DNA of 64,000 bases, taken from positions 1-64,000 of the forward strand of contig JAQYCV010000005.1 in assembly GCA_028724525.1 (NCBI GenBank), read 5' to 3'. This DNA is from Clostridiales bacterium (lineage in GTDB: Bacteria; Bacillota; Clostridia; Saccharofermentanales; DTU023). Under the pieces are notes generated by a model. That model searched no databases, had not been told where the DNA came from, and saw nothing but the letters and a program-made list of their open reading frames with translations. The position numbers and the translations under genes were made by a program. Below, piece after piece: positions 1 through 9,943 of this stretch. Numbering within the stretch: the first letter of the stretch is position 1; the number at the start of each line of letters is the position of its first letter.

Positions 1-759
1 ATCCTGTCCGGGACCCTCAGCATGACCGAGGGGAGCCTGATCTTCGATGGTCAGCCGGTAGACAAGAATTGGACCCAGTATAAAAAGCATCTGGGTTTTA
101 TGCCGCAACAGCAAAATCTTTACCCCGATATGACACCGGCAAGCTTCTTGCAATACATGGCTGTTCTTAAGGCAATCCCTGCCAAGAGGATAAAAGCAGA
201 GCTAGACCGTGTTCTCCAGCTAACCCAACTAGAAGGCAAGCGGCACAACAAAATTCAAAGCCTGAGTGGGGGCATGAAACAGCGTCTTTTAATTAGTCAG
301 GCCCTCCTGGGAGATCCTGAGTTACTTATTCTTGACGAGCCGACGGCCGGGCTGGATCCCTCCCAACGGGTGGTTATCCGCAATCTCTTGTCAGACCTGT
401 CCCGCGAAAAGATCGTCCTAATTTCCACGCATGTGGTTTCAGACATTGAGCTGATCTCCCGAGAAATCCTCTTGATGAAAAAGGGGCGTTGTATCGTGCG
501 GGGCAGGCTTCCGGAGATTTTGCAAAAATATGCGGATATCTCTTGGGAAATTATCACAGATGAGGCCGGCAGTCAGGAGGCGGAAGACAGTTATGCGGTG
601 AGCCGGGTACAAATTCTGGCAGATGCTGGTATCCGCCTGCGCATTGTAGGTAGCTTTGATAACCCACCCCAGTTGCAGGGGCAAAACTTTGAACCCGTTG
701 AACCGACCCTGGAAGATGTCTATCTTTATCTTTTCCAGGAGGATGTGCGGCATGCTTAG
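1..759 (+). CDS. ABC transporter ATP-binding protein, 5' truncated by the window edge
   Basis: LSGGMKQRLLISQALLGDPELLILDEPTAGLDP signature and Walker B; Walker A is missing because the gene starts before the window. Confidence 0.93.
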   Translation: MLSGTLSMTEGSLIFDGQPVDKNWTQYKKHLGFMPQQQNLYPDMTPASFLQYMAVLKAIPAKRIKAELDRVLQLTQLEGKRHNKIQSLSGGMKQRLLISQALLGDPELLILDEPTAGLDPSQRVVIRNLLSDLSREKIVLISTHVVSDIELISREILLMKKGRCIVRGRLPEILQKYADISWEIITDEAGSQEAEDSYAVSRVQILADAGIRLRIVGSFDNPPQLQGQNFEPVEPTLEDVYLYLFQEDVRHA

Positions 760-3142
760 ACTTCTGGCCGAGGAAGGGAAAAAACTTTGGACCCAGCGGA
801 CCTGGCGCCGAACCCTAGTGTTGTTCGCCCTGCTCTCGCTAGGAAGTTTATTTTATCTCGTCCAGAAGAACACCCAACCGCTAGAAAGGACCCTGTTCGC
901 CAGCCTCCAAAAGTTACAAAAGCTGGTCGAGGAGGATAACCAGCCTGCTTCTGCCGCGTATGCCTACTGGCAGGCAGACCTGGAAGCCGAAAAGGCCAGC
1001 CTAGCCCTTGCTCAGACCGCCCTTGACAAGCAAGGGGGTATCATCCCTGGGGACCTTACGCCTGAGGAAGAAAGTGCTTACCAAGCCTACCTGGCCACGT
1101 TTGCTGCCATAACTGACCAGCCCTATCTCTTCAGCCGCTATGTTGTCCAACCCCTGGTCCAGCAATGCAGCTACCTAGCCCATGCAGAGGATAATTACCA
1201 GGCTATTCCCCAGAAGCTAGAGGCCCGTCTGCGTCATCCACTTTTTAGCCAAGACAGTTACGCCAGGCGCAGCTTGGAGCGCCAAAAGCAGGTCTACCAG
1301 CAAAGCGCCCAGCAGCGCTTAAACTTGTCCCTGGCCCCAGAAAAGATTTTTGATGTCTTGCAAGATTCCTTTCTGCTAGATGGCTTGCTTTGCCTATTTT
1401 TCTTTGCCGCCAGCCGCATGATCTTCTCCCGGGAGAGGGAAATCCAAAGCGGTCGTTTGATTGCGGCCACCCCGCGAGGGCTCCCGGCCAGCGCTAGGGC
1501 CAAGCATCTCCTCTATTTTCTTGTTTCTTTGGGGGCAATTTGCCTGGTTTGGGGTTTAAGCCTGCTGTTTTTGACCAAGACGATTCCCCAGGGCGACTTG
1601 GTCAGGTCCTTACAAGCTGTAGAACGCTATGACCACAGTCCCTATGTCTTGTCTGTCCGACAATACCTGTGCTGCTTTTTTCTGCAAAAGCTCCTGGTTG
1701 GCCTGTCTTTGGCCGCGGTTTTGGCCTTCCTGACTAATGTTACCCGGCAGCTGAAAAGTGCCATGCTGGCCTTTTTAGGGGTCTGGGCAGCTGGCGCGGC
1801 CCTTTACCTGGGGATAGATGCCAACTCTACAGCCAATCTGTTTAAGTTTTTTTCGGTCTGGGGGCTTCTGGATGCCGAATCCCTGCTGGGCACGGCCACG
1901 CATATTGCGTTTTTTGGCATGCCGGTCAGCAGGCTTTGGCTGAGCCTGGGCTTTGTGAGTCTACTTTTCCTGCTTGCCTATGCCAGTAGCCACGCCTTTT
2001 ATCGGAAGCGGGCCTTGGAAGAACGCAGGGAGGCCCGGGGTGGTATGGTGCAAGGCCTGCCCCTGCGCCATCTGTTCGGCAGCGAAGCTTGGCGGGTATT
2101 TTTGCAGTATCGCGGCCTCATCCTAGTCTTATTGGCGGGCGGGGTCATCTGCCTGCAGGCAGGGCCCTCGCCGGAAGAGGCCTTTTCTAGTGACCGTCTT
2201 TATTATCTCTATCACCTCCGACCTGTGGAAGGAAAACTCAGTGATGCCAGCAGGCATCAGCTGGCAGAATGGGAGGAATACTACCAAAGCCTGCCTGCAA
2301 AAGCCCAGAAAATACAAGATCAATTTGCGGATGGGGCATTAACAGTCGGTCAGCGGGATGCATCCCTGCACCAGCTGGATCTGGACCAGGCTCGTGAGCC
2401 CTTCTTTTATGAAGTTCAGGCCCAAATTACGGCAAGCGAACAAGCAGGTTCAGGCAAATGGCCTCTCTACGTGGTGGATAAAAAAGTTTCGGAATTTATT
2501 TTCTATGATACCCAGCGCCAAGCCCTCATGGGGCTGGCCTCGAGTGTGGTCTTGATCCTTTTGGCTAGCCAAACGCTAGGTTCCGACAAGCAGTTGGGCA
2601 TGTTGCGCCTCCTACAATCTACGCCCCGTGGCCACAAGAGCCTACTTGGGACTAAATTCCGCTGGGCCTGGCTTGGGGCTTTGGGTCTCACCCTTCTTAC
2701 AGCAGCTGCTGAATTGTCCAAGGCAGGGGCAGACAAAATCCGCCTGCCTTGGGAGGCTTCCCTGTATTCCCTTGCGGGTATGAGCCGGTTTCAATCAGAA
2801 GTTCCCATTTGGCTCTTTCTGCTCATGCTTGTGGCTTATCGTGTGCTCAACTTGAGTTTGCAGGCCCACCTGGTTATTTGTTTAGCGGTGGCCTTGCATT
2901 CCCAATGGGCGGTTTTGCTCCTGTCGTCAGGCATGCTTATTTTCCCTCAGCTTGTTCAGCTTTTGAGTCAAGCAAGCCTGCCAGCGTATTGGCCTTTAAG
3001 CAATGCCTTCTCGCTGGCTCAAATCTTGCCTAGCAGGACCTTTGCTACTTTAGTTATTTATGACTTCCTAGTTCTTTTGGGAATCTTACTCAGCTACCAG
3101 CTTGCCAAGCGTTGGTATTTAATAGGCAATCCTAATCTGTAA
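752..3142 (+). CDS. ABC-2 type multispanning membrane protein (permease partner of the upstream ATPase)
   Basis: ATG at 752 preceded by AGGAGG and overlapping the upstream gene; many hydrophobic segments. Confidence 0.8.
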   Translation: MLRLLAEEGKKLWTQRTWRRTLVLFALLSLGSLFYLVQKNTQPLERTLFASLQKLQKLVEEDNQPASAAYAYWQADLEAEKASLALAQTALDKQGGIIPGDLTPEEESAYQAYLATFAAITDQPYLFSRYVVQPLVQQCSYLAHAEDNYQAIPQKLEARLRHPLFSQDSYARRSLERQKQVYQQSAQQRLNLSLAPEKIFDVLQDSFLLDGLLCLFFFAASRMIFSREREIQSGRLIAATPRGLPASARAKHLLYFLVSLGAICLVWGLSLLFLTKTIPQGDLVRSLQAVERYDHSPYVLSVRQYLCCFFLQKLLVGLSLAAVLAFLTNVTRQLKSAMLAFLGVWAAGAALYLGIDANSTANLFKFFSVWGLLDAESLLGTATHIAFFGMPVSRLWLSLGFVSLLFLLAYASSHAFYRKRALEERREARGGMVQGLPLRHLFGSEAWRVFLQYRGLILVLLAGGVICLQAGPSPEEAFSSDRLYYLYHLRPVEGKLSDASRHQLAEWEEYYQSLPAKAQKIQDQFADGALTVGQRDASLHQLDLDQAREPFFYEVQAQITASEQAGSGKWPLYVVDKKVSEFIFYDTQRQALMGLASSVVLILLASQTLGSDKQLGMLRLLQSTPRGHKSLLGTKFRWAWLGALGLTLLTAAAELSKAGADKIRLPWEASLYSLAGMSRFQSEVPIWLFLLMLVAYRVLNLSLQAHLVICLAVALHSQWAVLLLSSGMLIFPQLVQLLSQASLPAYWPLSNAFSLAQILPSRTFATLVIYDFLVLLGILLSYQLAKRWYLIGNPNL

Positions 3143-3893
3143 GAAGCTTTGCCGGATCGTAATCTGTGACTTCCTCGAGGCCGGCAATGACAAACCAGCG
3201 GGAGTTGGCCTGACCGCGATAGCAGGTCATGATGGTGATAATGGCCTCTTCATCTTCATAGAGATTCAGGCGGTCTTCGTCTAGCATGTGGATGGCATCG
3301 GTATCTTTTTGTACTGTTTCTAAAACTTTATAGATATAGAGCTTATCCTTGTCGGTAACATAAATTTTTGCCCCGATCTCGGCATCCATCAAATTGTGGA
3401 GGAGGGTGCCCTTGCCCTGGACATGGTGGCCCGTCAAGATATAATTGCCCTTCCCCATGGGTCTATCCGGGAGGAGCTGGCCTACGCCGGCCAGGAGATT
3501 GGTATTTTCCGCATCGTTAAAAATAGCCAGATCAATATCTAGGGAGGGAATGATCAATTCACCTGCGATATCTTCTGTTTTCCATTTGCCCAGGAGGGGC
3601 CAAAAGTCAAAAAAACCTACTTCCTTGATGTCGGCAAAGGGGACATCCTGGCCAGTCTTTTGGGCGGCCTGCATTTGTTCTGCGCTGAGGCTGGTGAGGT
3701 CAATATTAGAATTCCGGGCCAAGAGCCAGGAGTTGAAGTAGGGGAGGAGGATGCCCAAGATCCCTAAAATAATGAGGATGGTCCCCAAAATCGTAGTGAT
3801 TTTGATCTTCTTGGCGTTTTTGGCCTTTTCTTCAGCCGACATCTCGCTGGGCTTTTTCCCCTCTAAAGATGGCTTCTCTTGATCAGATATCAT
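3132..3893 (-). CDS. Sortase (class A-like)
   Basis: N-terminal TM, LTGHH (catalytic His), TIMTC (catalytic Cys) and SRWFVIAG (Arg) motifs. Confidence 0.85.
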   Translation of the reverse strand: MISDQEKPSLEGKKPSEMSAEEKAKNAKKIKITTILGTILIILGILGILLPYFNSWLLARNSNIDLTSLSAEQMQAAQKTGQDVPFADIKEVGFFDFWPLLGKWKTEDIAGELIIPSLDIDLAIFNDAENTNLLAGVGQLLPDRPMGKGNYILTGHHVQGKGTLLHNLMDAEIGAKIYVTDKDKLYIYKVLETVQKDTDAIHMLDEDRLNLYEDEEAIITIMTCYRGQANSRWFVIAGLEEVTDYDPAKLLTD

Positions 3894-4088
3894 AAAGTTC
3901 TCATTTTCTATTTCAGATTTATCGCTTATCAGTGGCCCATTATAACATGGATGACCTAAGCTAGTCTGGTGTCCCTTTCTGCTTCAAGGAGCTAGGAATC
4001 ATGAAAAAGGATAAATTGCTTGACTTCTACAAAAGCAGGAGTTACCATAAGCTAACTTTATAGACGGGAGCGTCGGTAAGACCAAGTC

Positions 4089-4682
4089 GTGCGTGTTGTA
4101 AAAACGAAATCTGAGCGCAAAAAAGAAATCTTAAATGCGGCAAAAGCTTGCTTTTTGGAGAAAGGTTTTGCTAAGACCACGATGGAAGACATCATTAGTG
4201 CGACCTCTCTGTCCAAGGGTGGCTTCTACCACTATTACACTAATACAACAGATATCCTTCATGATTTAATGCTTGAGGGAATCACTTATCGCATTAATAT
4301 CATTCATTCAATGAATCTAGACAATAAAGAATGGGACGATGATACAGTCATCAATATTCTGGTCGATAAAATATTAGACGAGAGTGATTTGATGAGCCTT
4401 TATGTTATCTATCTGCAAGCTACCCAAAGAAATCAAGAGCTCCGAGATCTCTTTTCTGATCTCAAAAGAGAGAATCAAGAAATGTTTGCAGAACATTTCG
4501 GCGCCCAAAGTCAGAAGATGGCGCCTTTCTATTCTGACCTTATTTTGAATTTGATGAATACCGTCATGCTTGGGTCCGAAGTTTTGGGCGCTCGTGAGAG
4601 CTTTCGGAAAAATCGGTCCCTTTTTGTCTCTATCATGAAAACAGCATTAGAGTATGCCCAGGAGGGAAAAATCGTGAGTTAA
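4089..4682 (+). CDS. TetR/AcrR family transcriptional regulator
   Basis: N-terminal HTH: KKEILNAAKACFLEKGFAKTTMEDIISATSLSKGGFYHYY; GTG start. Confidence 0.93.
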   Translation: MRVVKTKSERKKEILNAAKACFLEKGFAKTTMEDIISATSLSKGGFYHYYTNTTDILHDLMLEGITYRINIIHSMNLDNKEWDDDTVINILVDKILDESDLMSLYVIYLQATQRNQELRDLFSDLKRENQEMFAEHFGAQSQKMAPFYSDLILNLMNTVMLGSEVLGARESFRKNRSLFVSIMKTALEYAQEGKIVS

Positions 4683-4770
4683 ATATTTTTTTGCTCTTTA
4701 AGTTAGCCTTTGCTAACACATGCATTCTCATTTGAAATTTATCGATTGTGATTTTTAGATAGGAGTTTTT

Positions 4771-6513
4771 ATGGGTGTTTACAAAAAAATTAAAGCTTAT
4801 GTGCCTGATATGGAGGGTTTGCTCCTGCTTGTGCTTCTTCTTGTGATAGGGTCCTCGGCTTTTTTGATTGCTGAGTATCGGAGAATTTACCTCTTTTTGG
4901 AAATAATCTTGCAAGCGCAAGGACTTGAATACTTGACCCTACTCATTGCCATGCTTGCTCTTTGCGCCCTGGCATACACGATCACCAGCTTTTTGGCTAC
5001 CTTGGTCAGCCATTTTATTGCTTTCCGCTTAGAGGCCAATCTTAAAAAGGCTGGCATGGATGCTCTTTTGGAAGCGCCTTTTTCTTTCTTTGATAAGTAT
5101 CCTTCTGGAAAAATCCGCAAAATGCTTGACGACAACACTGCGCTGACGCATACAAGTGTGGCCCACCTACTTCCGGATTTGGCGGGAGTATTGTTTATAC
5201 CGCTCTTTGGCCTGATCTTAGCTGCGCGTGTTGATTGGCGACTTTGCATCTTTATGCTGGTGACGATTATCGTGGGTGCACTCATTGGTAAGGAAATGAT
5301 GGGAGAAAGCAGCTTCATGGCTGAATATATGCAAGCTCAGGAGGAAATGGGGGCCCATGCTGTTGAGTATGTTCGCAACATGGGTGTGGTCAAAATTTTT
5401 GACGCGAACGTCAAGTCCTTGAAAAATTTTTATGACAGCATTTCCAACTATTCGGACAAGGTCTTGCGTTATAGCCTTTCATGCCGAGTTCCCTATGTTT
5501 CTTTTCAAACCTTTTTTAATTCGATCTTTCTCTTGTTGATACCTCTGGGTTTCTATTTTATCGCCAAGGGTGAGGATCCAATCCTCTATTTGTCAAAGGC
5601 CGTATTTTACGTGCTTTTCTGTGGCATCATCTTCATGGCCTTCATGAAAGTCATGTATTTCGGCATGCATAGCTATTTAGCATCCTCATCCATCGAGAAG
5701 ATCGAATCACTCATTCAGGAGATGCAAGCTGACAAAATGCAACACGGAGATCTTGTGTGTGGAGAAAATGTTGACATTGATTTTGATTACGTCTCTTTTT
5801 CCTATGGCAACCATCAGGTCTTTGATGATCTTTCCCTGCACTTGGAAGGGACAAAAACCTATGCCCTGGTAGGCTCATCCGGGGGTGGTAAGTCCACCCT
5901 AGCCAAACTGATTGCCGGGTTTTACCTACCCCAAGAAGGAGAAATTCGCATTGGTGGCCGCGCTTTAGCAGATTACTCTGAACACGCTTTGACCAATATG
6001 ATAGCCATGGTCTTCCAGAATGCCCAGCTCTTCAAGACCTCTATTTATGAAAATGTTCGCATCGGAAACCCCGAGGCCAGTTATGAAGAAGTTATGGAGG
6101 CTTTGCACCTGGCCCGCTGTGAAGATATTTTAGACAAATTTCCTGAGCGTGAAAAAACCGTCATTGGAGCCAAGGGCATTCATTTATCAGGCGGAGAAAG
6201 ACAGCGTATTGCTATTGCTAGAGCGATTTTAAAAAATGCCCCCATCATTGTTTTAGATGAAGCTTCCGCTGCAGCTGACCCAGAAAATGAATATGAAATT
6301 CAGCAAGCCTTCAGCCATTTAATGCAGGGCAAGACCGTCATTATGATTGCCCATAGACTTTCCAGCATTTGGCAGGCCGATGAAATATTGGTGATAGAAG
6401 AGGGAAAAATTCAGGAGCGAGGAAGCCACCAAGCTTTGATGGAAAAGAATGGCCGTTATGCATATTTGCAGGGCCTCTATGCGCAAGCGAATGAATGGAG
6501 GATAGGCGCATGA
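4771..6513 (+). CDS. ABC transporter, fused permease/ATP-binding protein (exporter fold), heterodimer subunit 1
   Basis: TM region plus GSSGGGKST Walker A, LSGGERQR signature, IIVLDEAS Walker B. Confidence 0.93.
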   Translation: MGVYKKIKAYVPDMEGLLLLVLLLVIGSSAFLIAEYRRIYLFLEIILQAQGLEYLTLLIAMLALCALAYTITSFLATLVSHFIAFRLEANLKKAGMDALLEAPFSFFDKYPSGKIRKMLDDNTALTHTSVAHLLPDLAGVLFIPLFGLILAARVDWRLCIFMLVTIIVGALIGKEMMGESSFMAEYMQAQEEMGAHAVEYVRNMGVVKIFDANVKSLKNFYDSISNYSDKVLRYSLSCRVPYVSFQTFFNSIFLLLIPLGFYFIAKGEDPILYLSKAVFYVLFCGIIFMAFMKVMYFGMHSYLASSSIEKIESLIQEMQADKMQHGDLVCGENVDIDFDYVSFSYGNHQVFDDLSLHLEGTKTYALVGSSGGGKSTLAKLIAGFYLPQEGEIRIGGRALADYSEHALTNMIAMVFQNAQLFKTSIYENVRIGNPEASYEEVMEALHLARCEDILDKFPEREKTVIGAKGIHLSGGERQRIAIARAILKNAPIIVLDEASAAADPENEYEIQQAFSHLMQGKTVIMIAHRLSSIWQADEILVIEEGKIQERGSHQALMEKNGRYAYLQGLYAQANEWRIGA

Positions 6514-8228
6514 AAAAACTACAAAAGACTTTTGCTTTGACTGATAAGGGCGCGCGTGGGATGCTCATTGCGTCCGTTGCTTCTTTTTGTGTCAATATCA
6601 TGTATATGCTAGCTATGATGGCGTTTTTCTATTTTGCCCAGGATATCTTGGATGATGGGCATCTCGGCCATTTATCAGTTTATTTGCTTGCATCTGCTGT
6701 TATTGTATTGCTCATGTATTTGGCTCTCGATTGGCAGTATCGGTCAACCTACAACGCGACCTATATGGAGGCTCGAGATTTGCGCCTTTCCATTGCGGAT
6801 ACTCTCAAAGGGCTACCTTTGGGTTATTTTGCCAAACATGACCTCTCTGACTTGGCGCAAACTTTAATGCAGGATGTTCTCGATATGGAACATGCTTTTT
6901 CCCATGCCATTCCACAGGCGATCGGTGCGGGTGTTTTTCTTTGTATGATGATGGCCCTCATCTTGGCCAGTAATGTTTGGATAGGTCTAGCCATGCTAGT
7001 TCCCATTGCCTTGAGCCTGGGCATTATCTTCTTTTCGAAGCGTTATCAAAAGGCATGCGTCCGGCGTTTTTATGATCAAAGCCGTGACAATATTGAGATC
7101 ATCCAGGACGCCATTGAAATGCAGCAGGAAATACATTCTTATAACCTGGTAGAAGAGAAGCGCAGTCAGGTTCATCGTGCCATCCGGACAGCAGAAAAAA
7201 TGCACATGTCTGCTGAATTGGGCCAGGGCATTCCGGTAACTACGGCTTTGTCACTTGTGAAATTAGCCATCACTACTACGATTCTTGCCATCTCCTGGCT
7301 TTTGCTGAGGGGAGAGCTCAGTCCTCTGCTTGGCGTTGGCTATCTGATTGCTGTTAGTAGAATGACCGATTCTGTGGAAGCGGTTGGTCTAAATATCGCT
7401 GAGCTCTTTTATATCGATGTCCGGGTAGACCGGATTAAAGAACTCAAGAATACCTCCATTCAAAAGGGTAAAGCCGTAAGGCTCAATACGTATGATATTG
7501 AAGTTGAGGGACTTCATTTCTCCTATGGAGAAAACTGTGTTTTGCATGATGTCAATTTCACCGCGAAACAAGGAGAAGTGACCGCCCTAGTCGGTCCTTC
7601 TGGCTCCGGCAAGACAACTATGATCCGCCTTTTGTCTCGTCTTTATGATTATGATCAGGGTTCAATTACCATCGGTGGGCAGTTACTGAAAGATATCTCT
7701 CCGGATAGCCTCTACGGTCAGATTTCTATGGTCTTCCAGGATGTGACCCTCTTCAATGGGACGGTGATGGAGAATATCCGCATTGGGCGGAAGGATGCTA
7801 GCGATGAGGAGGTGAGGGAAGCGGCCCGAAAGGCACATTGTGAAGAGTTTATTTTGAACTTGCCTGAGGGCTACCAAAGTTTGATTGGAGAAAACGGTAG
7901 CAAGCTATCTGGGGGAGAGCGCCAGCGTCTATCTATTGCCCGCGCCTTTCTGAAGAATGCGCCCATTCTTCTGCTTGATGAGATATCGGCCTCCTTGGAT
8001 GTCGAAAATGAAAAGGCCATTCAAGAGAGCTTGAACGAACTCGTGAAAAATAAAACAGTAGTGATTATCTCGCATCGGATGAAATCGATCGAAAATGTCC
8101 ACAAAATTGTTGTTTTCGAAGAAGGGCGAATAAACGCTGTTGGGACTCACAGTGAGCTTATGGCTAGTTCCGACTTGTATCGTCGCCTAGTCCATAAATC
8201 TGCCCTGACGGCAGGTTATGTCTACTAA
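6510..8228 (+). CDS. ABC transporter, fused permease/ATP-binding protein (exporter fold), heterodimer subunit 2
   Basis: ATGA overlap with upstream gene; GPSGSGKTT, LSGGERQR, ILLLDEIS. Confidence 0.93.
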   Translation: MKKLQKTFALTDKGARGMLIASVASFCVNIMYMLAMMAFFYFAQDILDDGHLGHLSVYLLASAVIVLLMYLALDWQYRSTYNATYMEARDLRLSIADTLKGLPLGYFAKHDLSDLAQTLMQDVLDMEHAFSHAIPQAIGAGVFLCMMMALILASNVWIGLAMLVPIALSLGIIFFSKRYQKACVRRFYDQSRDNIEIIQDAIEMQQEIHSYNLVEEKRSQVHRAIRTAEKMHMSAELGQGIPVTTALSLVKLAITTTILAISWLLLRGELSPLLGVGYLIAVSRMTDSVEAVGLNIAELFYIDVRVDRIKELKNTSIQKGKAVRLNTYDIEVEGLHFSYGENCVLHDVNFTAKQGEVTALVGPSGSGKTTMIRLLSRLYDYDQGSITIGGQLLKDISPDSLYGQISMVFQDVTLFNGTVMENIRIGRKDASDEEVREAARKAHCEEFILNLPEGYQSLIGENGSKLSGGERQRLSIARAFLKNAPILLLDEISASLDVENEKAIQESLNELVKNKTVVIISHRMKSIENVHKIVVFEEGRINAVGTHSELMASSDLYRRLVHKSALTAGYVY

Positions 8229-8277
8229 TTCCTGTCATGATAGCGAGTAGTGCCATGCCCCCGCTACACATAAATGT

Positions 8278-8314
8278 AAAAAGGCATCTTATTTCGAAAA
8301 TAAGATGCCTTTTC
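8278..8314. terminator. Bidirectional rho-independent terminator
   Basis: AAAAAGGCATCTTAT-TTCGAAA-ATAAGATGCCTTTT hairpin between convergent ABC gene and tRNA-Ser. Confidence 0.85.
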
Positions 8315-8320
8315 TGCGTT

Positions 8321-8410
8321 TGGCGGAGAAAGGGGGATTCGAACCCCCGCCAGGGTTGCCCCTGCTAACGGTTTAGCAAACCGTCCCCTTCACCACTTGG
8401 GTACTTCTCC
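8321..8410 (-). tRNA. tRNA-Ser(GCT)
   Basis: Reverse complement GGAGAAGTACCCAAGTGGTGAAGGGGACGGTTTGCTAAACCGTTAGCAGGGGC...GGGGGTTCGAATCCCCCTTTCTCCGCCA; long variable arm, anticodon GCT, encoded CCA. Confidence 0.95.
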
Positions 8411-8469
8411 AAGCTATGAAGCTTTTCTTGGCCAGCCAAGGGACCGGCTTAGTTCAAAGCTGTTTTGGC

Positions 8470-8498
8470 AGTATAGCAAAACAGCTTTGAAAAAACAA
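8470..8498 (-). promoter_or_regulatory. Putative promoter for tRNA-Ser
   Basis: Minus strand TTGTTT-17 nt-TATACT upstream of the tRNA. Confidence 0.45.
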
Positions 8499-8515
8499 GC
8501 TGGAGTCCTGCCAGT

Positions 8516-9517
8516 CTATTGGCCTGCCAGCTTAGGAGTAGTTTTGCCGGACGACTGGGCGACAAGCTTATTCGTAGACTTGCCTGCCTGCTTACTGCCA
8601 GCTTTTCCAGCCTTGCTGGCGGCCTTAATATAGTCAATAAATTTCTGGGTCAGGCCGCTATTATCGGCATTTTTGCGGCTGACCAAATAGTAGGATCGGG
8701 CAACTGCTCCGGGATCTTTCTCAAGGGAGAATTGGAGGACCATGCCATCCTTGACATAGGGCTCCACTAGGAGGCGAGAGATCAGAGCCAGGCCTAGGCC
8801 CCGGCTGACCATCTTGATGATGCCGTCAGAACTTTCAAATCGACCTATGATATTTAACTTATTTTTCTCTAAACCAATCTTGCTGAAGTAATCGTCAATG
8901 ACCCTTTGGGTCCCAGAACCTGCTTCACGAAAGAGGAGGGGATGGCTGAGGAACTCCTTGCCTAAGGCCCCTTCCTTCTGCTTGGTGAGATAGGGTTCCC
9001 GGGCGGGCGTGATGAGGACGATATCGTCTTGGGCAATTTCTTCATACTTGAGGGATTGGTGCTTGACAAAAGAACCAACCAAACCGACCTGGACGTCCCC
9101 CTCCATGAGGGCGCGGTGAATGGAGCTGGAATCGCCTTCTTTAATGGAGAATCTAGCCTCCGGGTGGAGGTAGGAAAATCCAGGAATATATTGGGGGAGG
9201 AGGCAGGCTGCGGGCACGGTGGAGGCACCGATGCAGAGCTCATTACTCTTATCTATGAGAATTTCATCTTCTAAGCTGTGGCAGCGCTCTAAAATGCCAC
9301 AGGCAGAATTGTAGATGCGGCGGCCAACTTCAGTTGCCTGGAGCTTGCGCTTGGAGTTGCGCAGGAAGAGGAGGACACCCAGCTCAGATTCCAGGGTGCG
9401 GATATGGGCTGAAACCGTGGATTGAGCCATGTATAGACGATTGGCGGCCTTGGTAAAAGAGCCTGTTTCTACGATGGCGACAAAGACTTCTAACTGCTTC
9501 AAAGAAAAATTCAGCAT
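8516..9517 (-). CDS. LysR family transcriptional regulator with basic Ala/Lys-rich C-terminal tail
   Basis: N-terminal wHTH MLNFSLKQLEVFVAIVETGSFTKAANRLYMAQSTVSAHIRTLESELGVLLF and substrate-binding fold. Confidence 0.93.
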   Translation of the reverse strand: MLNFSLKQLEVFVAIVETGSFTKAANRLYMAQSTVSAHIRTLESELGVLLFLRNSKRKLQATEVGRRIYNSACGILERCHSLEDEILIDKSNELCIGASTVPAACLLPQYIPGFSYLHPEARFSIKEGDSSSIHRALMEGDVQVGLVGSFVKHQSLKYEEIAQDDIVLITPAREPYLTKQKEGALGKEFLSHPLLFREAGSGTQRVIDDYFSKIGLEKNKLNIIGRFESSDGIIKMVSRGLGLALISRLLVEPYVKDGMVLQFSLEKDPGAVARSYYLVSRKNADNSGLTQKFIDYIKAASKAGKAGSKQAGKSTNKLVAQSSGKTTPKLAGQ

Positions 9518-9703
9518 GCTAAAACCCCATCTCTCTCAATATGGTGACTTGATTCTACAACATCTGGGCAGTCATTTAAAATATGAATCGATATAATTTA
9601 TAGAAAAGCGAAAATTTAAGGATTTTAGCCTCGGCTAACCTGCTTAAATTATCTATTATAGCTATGAATAAACCCCGATTTTTGAAGGCCGAGTAGCTGG
9701 GAC

Positions 9704-9943
9704 CTAGAGGTCTTTCAGGCAAAGATCTGTGATACTGGGCCCCCTGGCTTCTAAGCGCAAGATTCGGGGATCGGCCTGGTAGTTTTTCCAGATAAAATCC
9801 CGCAGGGCTGTGCCAGAATGATAGCCATGGATTAAACGTATGGTATAGACTCCCCAAGACCGGCGCAGGGCAGCCTCGATGGCAAGGCCTGCTTGGTAGG
9901 TGTTCATCCGATGAAGGTCGAGTTCTTTGACCGCTGCTGGCAT
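9704..9943 (-). CDS. Smr domain protein
   Basis: ELDLHRMNTYQA and IRLIHGYHSGTALRDFI Smr motifs; stand-alone 79 aa. Confidence 0.75.
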   Translation of the reverse strand: MPAAVKELDLHRMNTYQAGLAIEAALRRSWGVYTIRLIHGYHSGTALRDFIWKNYQADPRILRLEARGPSITDLCLKDL

